64,000 bases of DNA from the NCBI GenBank assembly GCA_003278145.1, contig QCGV01000004.1:1-64000 (forward strand), read 5' to 3'. The DNA is from OCS116 cluster bacterium AG-390-A19 (GTDB lineage: Bacteria; Pseudomonadota; Alphaproteobacteria; MED-G09). Shown here in pieces: positions 60,968-64,000 of this stretch; positions within the stretch are counted from its first letter, which is position 1, and the number at the start of each line of letters is the position of its first letter. Position numbers and translations under genes: made by a program. The notes under the pieces were generated by a model that was given only the letters and a program-made list of their open reading frames with translations, was not told the DNA's origin and did no database searches.

Positions 60968-61471
60968 GTGAATAAAAAATCTGATGAAATAAATTTAGTT
61001 TCCGTGATAATGGGAAGTAAATCAGATTGGACCACCATGCAAGATACATGTATTATTTTGGATGATCTTAAAATATCATACGAAACTAAAATAGTTTCGG
61101 CACATCGAACCCCAAATAGACTTTTTAATTATGCAAAAAAAGCTAAATCAAGAGGTATTAGTGTAATAATAGCAGGGGCAGGTGGTGCAGCACATCTACC
61201 AGGAATGATCGCCTCATTAACAACACTTCCTGTTTTAGGAGTTCCCATTGAAAGTAAATCTTTAAAAGGTATAGATAGTTTACTATCAATCCTACAAATG
61301 CCAGCAGGTATTCCAGTTGGGACATTGGCTATTGGTTCAGCTGGAGCAAAAAATGCAGCCTTATTAGCTGCATCAATACTTTCAAGTCAAAATACAAAAA
61401 TTTCTAAAAATTTAGAAAAATGGCGATTAAAACAAACAAAATCAGTAGCTATAAGTCCTATTGATGACTAA
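60968..61471 (+). CDS. purE: N5-carboxyaminoimidazole ribonucleotide mutase
   Basis: A 167-residue class I PurE starting at GTG 60968. The motif [12 protein letters not shown] at 13-24, [80 protein letters not shown] holds the catalytic His in AHR and the substrate site. It isomerises N5-CAIR to CAIR in purine synthesis. The following purK overlaps it by 8 bases, so the two steps are coupled. Confidence 0.97.
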   Translation: MNKKSDEINLVSVIMGSKSDWTTMQDTCIILDDLKISYETKIVSAHRTPNRLFNYAKKAKSRGISVIIAGAGGAAHLPGMIASLTTLPVLGVPIESKSLKGIDSLLSILQMPAGIPVGTLAIGSAGAKNAALLAASILSSQNTKISKNLEKWRLKQTKSVAISPIDD

Positions 61472-62525
61472 ACCAATAATTGGAATATTAGGTGGTGGTC
61501 AATTAGGAATGATGTTGTGTGATGCAGCAAAAGAAATAGATATTGAAACTCATGTTTTTTGTCCAGATGATGATTGTCCATCTAAAGGAAGGTCAACATA
61601 TTTTAGTATTGGGGAATACTCTGATGAAGAAAAAATAATTAAATTTTCTAATAGCGTTGATTTTATAACTTACGAATTTGAAAATATACCAATTAAAACT
61701 ATAGATTTCATAAAAGATCAAAATAAGATAAGACCAGGAAAACAAAGTCTATTACTAACTCAGGATAGATTAACTGAAAAAAGATTTCTAGATAAACTTA
61801 ATATTCCTATTGCTCCATATAAAGATCTAAAAACTATAGATGATGTTATTTCTGCTCAAAATGAGTTTATTAACAGTATAGTTAAAACAAGAACTCTTGG
61901 TTATGACGGTAAGGGTCAATTTAATCTTAGACAATCTGATGATCCAAATAAAGTTTTTAACAGAATTGTAAATAAATCGATTATTGAAAAAAGAATACCT
62001 TTTGAATTCGAAGTATCTGTTATTATCGGAAGAGATATAAATAACAATACAACTATTTTTCCTATAGGAAAAAATATTCATGAAAATCATATTTTAAAAC
62101 ATACTTTCAATCCAACAAAACTATCAAAAAACCAAATTAACCAACTTGTAGATTATTCAGAAAAAATTATCACTGAACTTAATCATATAGGTGTTCTTGC
62201 AGTTGAATTTTTCATTACAAAAGATCAAATTTTAGTCAACGAAATTGCTCCAAGAGTTCATAATTCTGGTCATTGGACTATTGATGCTTGTAGCGTAAGC
62301 CAATTTAAACAGCATATGCTTTGTGTATCAGGAAGAGAAATTAAACAACCTTTGCTAAATAATAGTGCACATATGATTAATATTATAGGCAAAGAAATTA
62401 ATGATTGGTGTGGTAAAAATAATACAGATAGATTAAAAATTCATCTCTACAACAAAAAAGAGGTTAAAAAAGGCAGAAAAATGGGGCATGTAACTGAATT
62501 GTTTGATAAGGGAAAAATTTTTTAG
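61464..62525 (+). CDS. purK: N5-carboxyaminoimidazole ribonucleotide synthase
   Basis: A 353-residue ATP-grasp enzyme. The ATG at 61464 is preferred to the adjacent TTG at 61461. The N-terminus [68 protein letters not shown] (ATP lid) and [38 protein letters not shown] are all typical. It carboxylates AIR with ATP and bicarbonate. It follows purE in a two-gene unit; the stop is followed by a small hairpin. Confidence 0.96.
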   Translation: MTKPIIGILGGGQLGMMLCDAAKEIDIETHVFCPDDDCPSKGRSTYFSIGEYSDEEKIIKFSNSVDFITYEFENIPIKTIDFIKDQNKIRPGKQSLLLTQDRLTEKRFLDKLNIPIAPYKDLKTIDDVISAQNEFINSIVKTRTLGYDGKGQFNLRQSDDPNKVFNRIVNKSIIEKRIPFEFEVSVIIGRDINNNTTIFPIGKNIHENHILKHTFNPTKLSKNQINQLVDYSEKIITELNHIGVLAVEFFITKDQILVNEIAPRVHNSGHWTIDACSVSQFKQHMLCVSGREIKQPLLNNSAHMINIIGKEINDWCGKNNTDRLKIHLYNKKEVKKGRKMGHVTELFDKGKIF

Positions 62526-62562
62526 TTTTTTAGAAATTTATATTATTTGTTTACTAGACATT

Positions 62563-62581
62563 ATTACCCACCTTTGGTAAT
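62563..62581. other. Small hairpin between purK and rpsU
   Basis: ATTACC (62563-62568) and GGTAAT (62576-62581) form 6-base arms around a 7-base loop. It lies 31 bases before the rpsU ATG with no T-run after it. It may be a leader hairpin for rpsU or a weak purK terminator. Confidence 0.35.
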
Positions 62582-62612
62582 CAAACTCATTAAATAAAAA
62601 GATAGGATTTAA

Positions 62613-62855
62613 ATGGAAGTTTCAGTTAGAGATAATAACGTAGAGCAAGCGTTAAGAGTTTTAAAAAAGAAAATGCAAAGAGAAGGTGTTTTCAGAGAAG
62701 TAAAACTTAGAAACTGTTATGAAAAACCATCTGAAAAGAAAGCTAGAGAGCACTCAGAATCTATTAGAAGAGCAAGAAAGCTTGCAAGAAAAAGAGCAAT
62801 GCGTGAAGGTCTAATTCCTATGAAGAAAAGCTCTGACGAAAGAAAATCATACTAA
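62613..62855 (+). CDS. rpsU: 30S ribosomal protein S21
   Basis: An 80-residue S21. The sequence [65 protein letters not shown] is standard; the C-terminal [12 protein letters not shown] is a basic tail slightly longer than in gammaproteobacteria. It binds near the anti-Shine-Dalgarno end of 16S rRNA and helps initiation. Convergent with pntB (15-base gap). Confidence 0.96.
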   Translation: MEVSVRDNNVEQALRVLKKKMQREGVFREVKLRNCYEKPSEKKAREHSESIRRARKLARKRAMREGLIPMKKSSDERKSY

Positions 62856-62870
62856 ATAGTAATTAAAAAT

Positions 62871-64000
62871 TTAGATACTTGCAGAAATATCCTCGGACAT
62901 CTTTTTTGCATCATCAAGAAGCATCATAGTATTTTCTTGATAAAATAGATCATTATCAATGCCTGCATAACCTATTCCTAAACTTCTTTTAACAAAAAGA
63001 ACTGTTTTAGCATTTTCTACCTCCAGGATAGGCATGCCGAAAATAGGACTATTAGGATCTGATTTAGCCGCTGGGTTAGTAACATCATTAGCGCCAATTA
63101 CAAACGCAACATCTGCTTGTGCAAAGTCTGAGTTAATTTCAGTTAATTCATATATATCATCATAGGGTACATCAGCTTCAGCCAATAAAACATTCATGTG
63201 ACCAGGCATTCTTCCTGCCACAGGATGAATTGCATAGGTAACTTTAATTCCCATTTCTTTTAATTTATCTACCATTTCTTTTAGAGAATTTTGCGCTCTA
63301 GCAACAGCCATACCATAGCCCGGGACTATTATAACTGAACTTGCATTCTTGAGTATAAAAGCAGCATCATCAGCAGAACCTATCTTAACAGGCCTTGTTT
63401 CTTTAACTTGCTCACCCCCTACTCCTTCATCGCCAAATCCACCCATAATAACTGAAAAGAAAGATCTATTCATCGCTACGCACATGATATATGAAAGAAT
63501 AGCTCCTGAAGAACCGACCAATGCCCCTGTTATAACAAGAGCTAAATTATTTAGAGTAAAACCAATAATTGCTGCTGCAAAACCTGAGTAAGAATTCAGA
63601 ACTGCAATAACAACAGGCATATCTGCTCCGCCAATTGGTATTATTAAAAGAAGCCCTAAAGCTAAAGATAAAATACTGATAACTAAAAATAAGACCTGAT
63701 CATATTGAGATCCAATTAAAATTAAATATGAGCAAACTAAAATAATTGAGAAAATACCGATAGATATTACATGCCTTAATGGAAGAATAACAGGAGCACT
63801 CTTCATTAGACCTTGTAACTTGAGAAAAGCTATCACTGAACCTGAAAATGTTATTGCCCCAACAAAAATCCCTAACAACATCTCCACCATACTAGCTGTT
63901 GCAATATATCCATTGATTTCTAATCCAAAAGCAGCAGGAGATAAAAAAGCTGCCCATGCAACTAAAACAGCTGACATACCTCCCATAGAGTTGAGAGCTG
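62871..64000 (-). CDS. pntB: NAD(P) transhydrogenase subunit beta (PntB), 5' end outside window
   Basis: The frame continues past the window edge: the codons before Met at 63986 read ALNS, so the start lies beyond 64000. About 376 of an expected 460 residues are present. The membrane part shows several hydrophobic helices with FSGSVIAFLKLQGLMKSAPVILP and GGADMPVVIAVLNSYSGFAAAIIGFTL. The NADP-binding domain III has VIIVPGYGMAVARAQNSLKEMVDKLKEMGIKVTYAIHPVAGRMPGHMNVLLAEADVPYD, DVAFVIGANDVTNPAA and the C-terminal VKRSLGIGYAGIDNDLFYQENTMMLLDDAKKM. It uses the proton gradient to make NADPH from NADH. Confidence 0.95.
   Translation of the reverse strand, partial: ALNSMGGMSAVLVAWAAFLSPAAFGLEINGYIATASMVEMLLGIFVGAITFSGSVIAFLKLQGLMKSAPVILPLRHVISIGIFSIILVCSYLILIGSQYDQVLFLVISILSLALGLLLIIPIGGADMPVVIAVLNSYSGFAAAIIGFTLNNLALVITGALVGSSGAILSYIMCVAMNRSFFSVIMGGFGDEGVGGEQVKETRPVKIGSADDAAFILKNASSVIIVPGYGMAVARAQNSLKEMVDKLKEMGIKVTYAIHPVAGRMPGHMNVLLAEADVPYDDIYELTEINSDFAQADVAFVIGANDVTNPAAKSDPNSPIFGMPILEVENAKTVLFVKRSLGIGYAGIDNDLFYQENTMMLLDDAKKMSEDISASI

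Overview
The window is strongly AT-rich and densely coded, with short intergenic gaps and many overlapping genes. It looks like a chromosomal segment of a streamlined, probably marine alphaproteobacterium. The support is a set of alphaproteobacterial marker proteins (TrcR/DUF1013, a DUF1192-like protein, a DUF4164-like protein beside zapA, a TIGR01459-type HAD protein, a DUF6476-like micro-protein beside rluD), an ALA-synthase-type hemA, class I aldolase and the yebC...tilS-ftsH-glmM neighbourhood. Assignment to a named clade (for example HIMB59/AEGEAN-169-like) is a guess. I saw no transposase, integrase, CRISPR array or rRNA.

Layout. 1-6.2 kb: a partial HAD phosphatase, an SDR plus 2-hydroxyacid dehydrogenase pair, a tyrosine-phosphatase-like protein, a secreted NTF2-like protein, tRNA-Met(CAU), mnmA and cysQ. 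6.3-12.5 kb: two tandem membrane-anchored PQQ dehydrogenases with cytochrome c tails, convergent with a three-gene operon encoding an ExbB/MotA-type channel and two membrane-anchored partners. 12.6-21.8 kb: a catabolic-looking region with a six-gene translationally coupled operon (amidohydrolase, two P450s, SDR, ThuA-like, SDR), a convergent atypical SDR and an orphan molybdenum hydroxylase large subunit. 21.8-28.4 kb: a nearly complete haem operon (hemC with a HemD-like tail, hemB, hemE, hemF, hemJ), divergent from hemA, followed by a pseudoazurin gene. hemA and pseudoazurin share an 18/20-base operator-like site. 28.6-34.8 kb: iron uptake (siderophore receptor and an Fe3+ ABC transporter). 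35-40.6 kb: rluD, rpoH, then a thiamine salvage operon (TPP riboswitch, TonB receptor, PnuT-like permease, small-molecule kinase). 40.6-52.7 kb: purA, serA, serC with a structured leader, glmM, ftsH, tilS, a PD-(D/E)xK nuclease, yebC, ymdB-like, fau, zapA. 52.8-64 kb: tkt, gap, pgk, class I fba, efp, suhB, rpmE, trcR, purE, purK, rpsU and a partial pntB.

How it fits together. The organism appears to be an aerobic heterotroph feeding electrons into the periplasm (PQQ dehydrogenases, pseudoazurin), making its own haem, scavenging ferric iron and thiamine through TonB receptors, and oxidising an unknown organic substrate with P450s, SDRs and a molybdoenzyme.

The most noteworthy points are: the ExbB-like trio, whose middle protein appears to join an ExbD-type anchor to a DUF2135-like beta-sandwich; the yebC-nuclease-tilS junction, where ruvCAB and tol-pal usually lie; the hemA/pseudoazurin shared promoter; the apparent HemC-HemD fusion; and unusually frequent TTG start codons. 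No gene-free stretch exceeds 300 bases.
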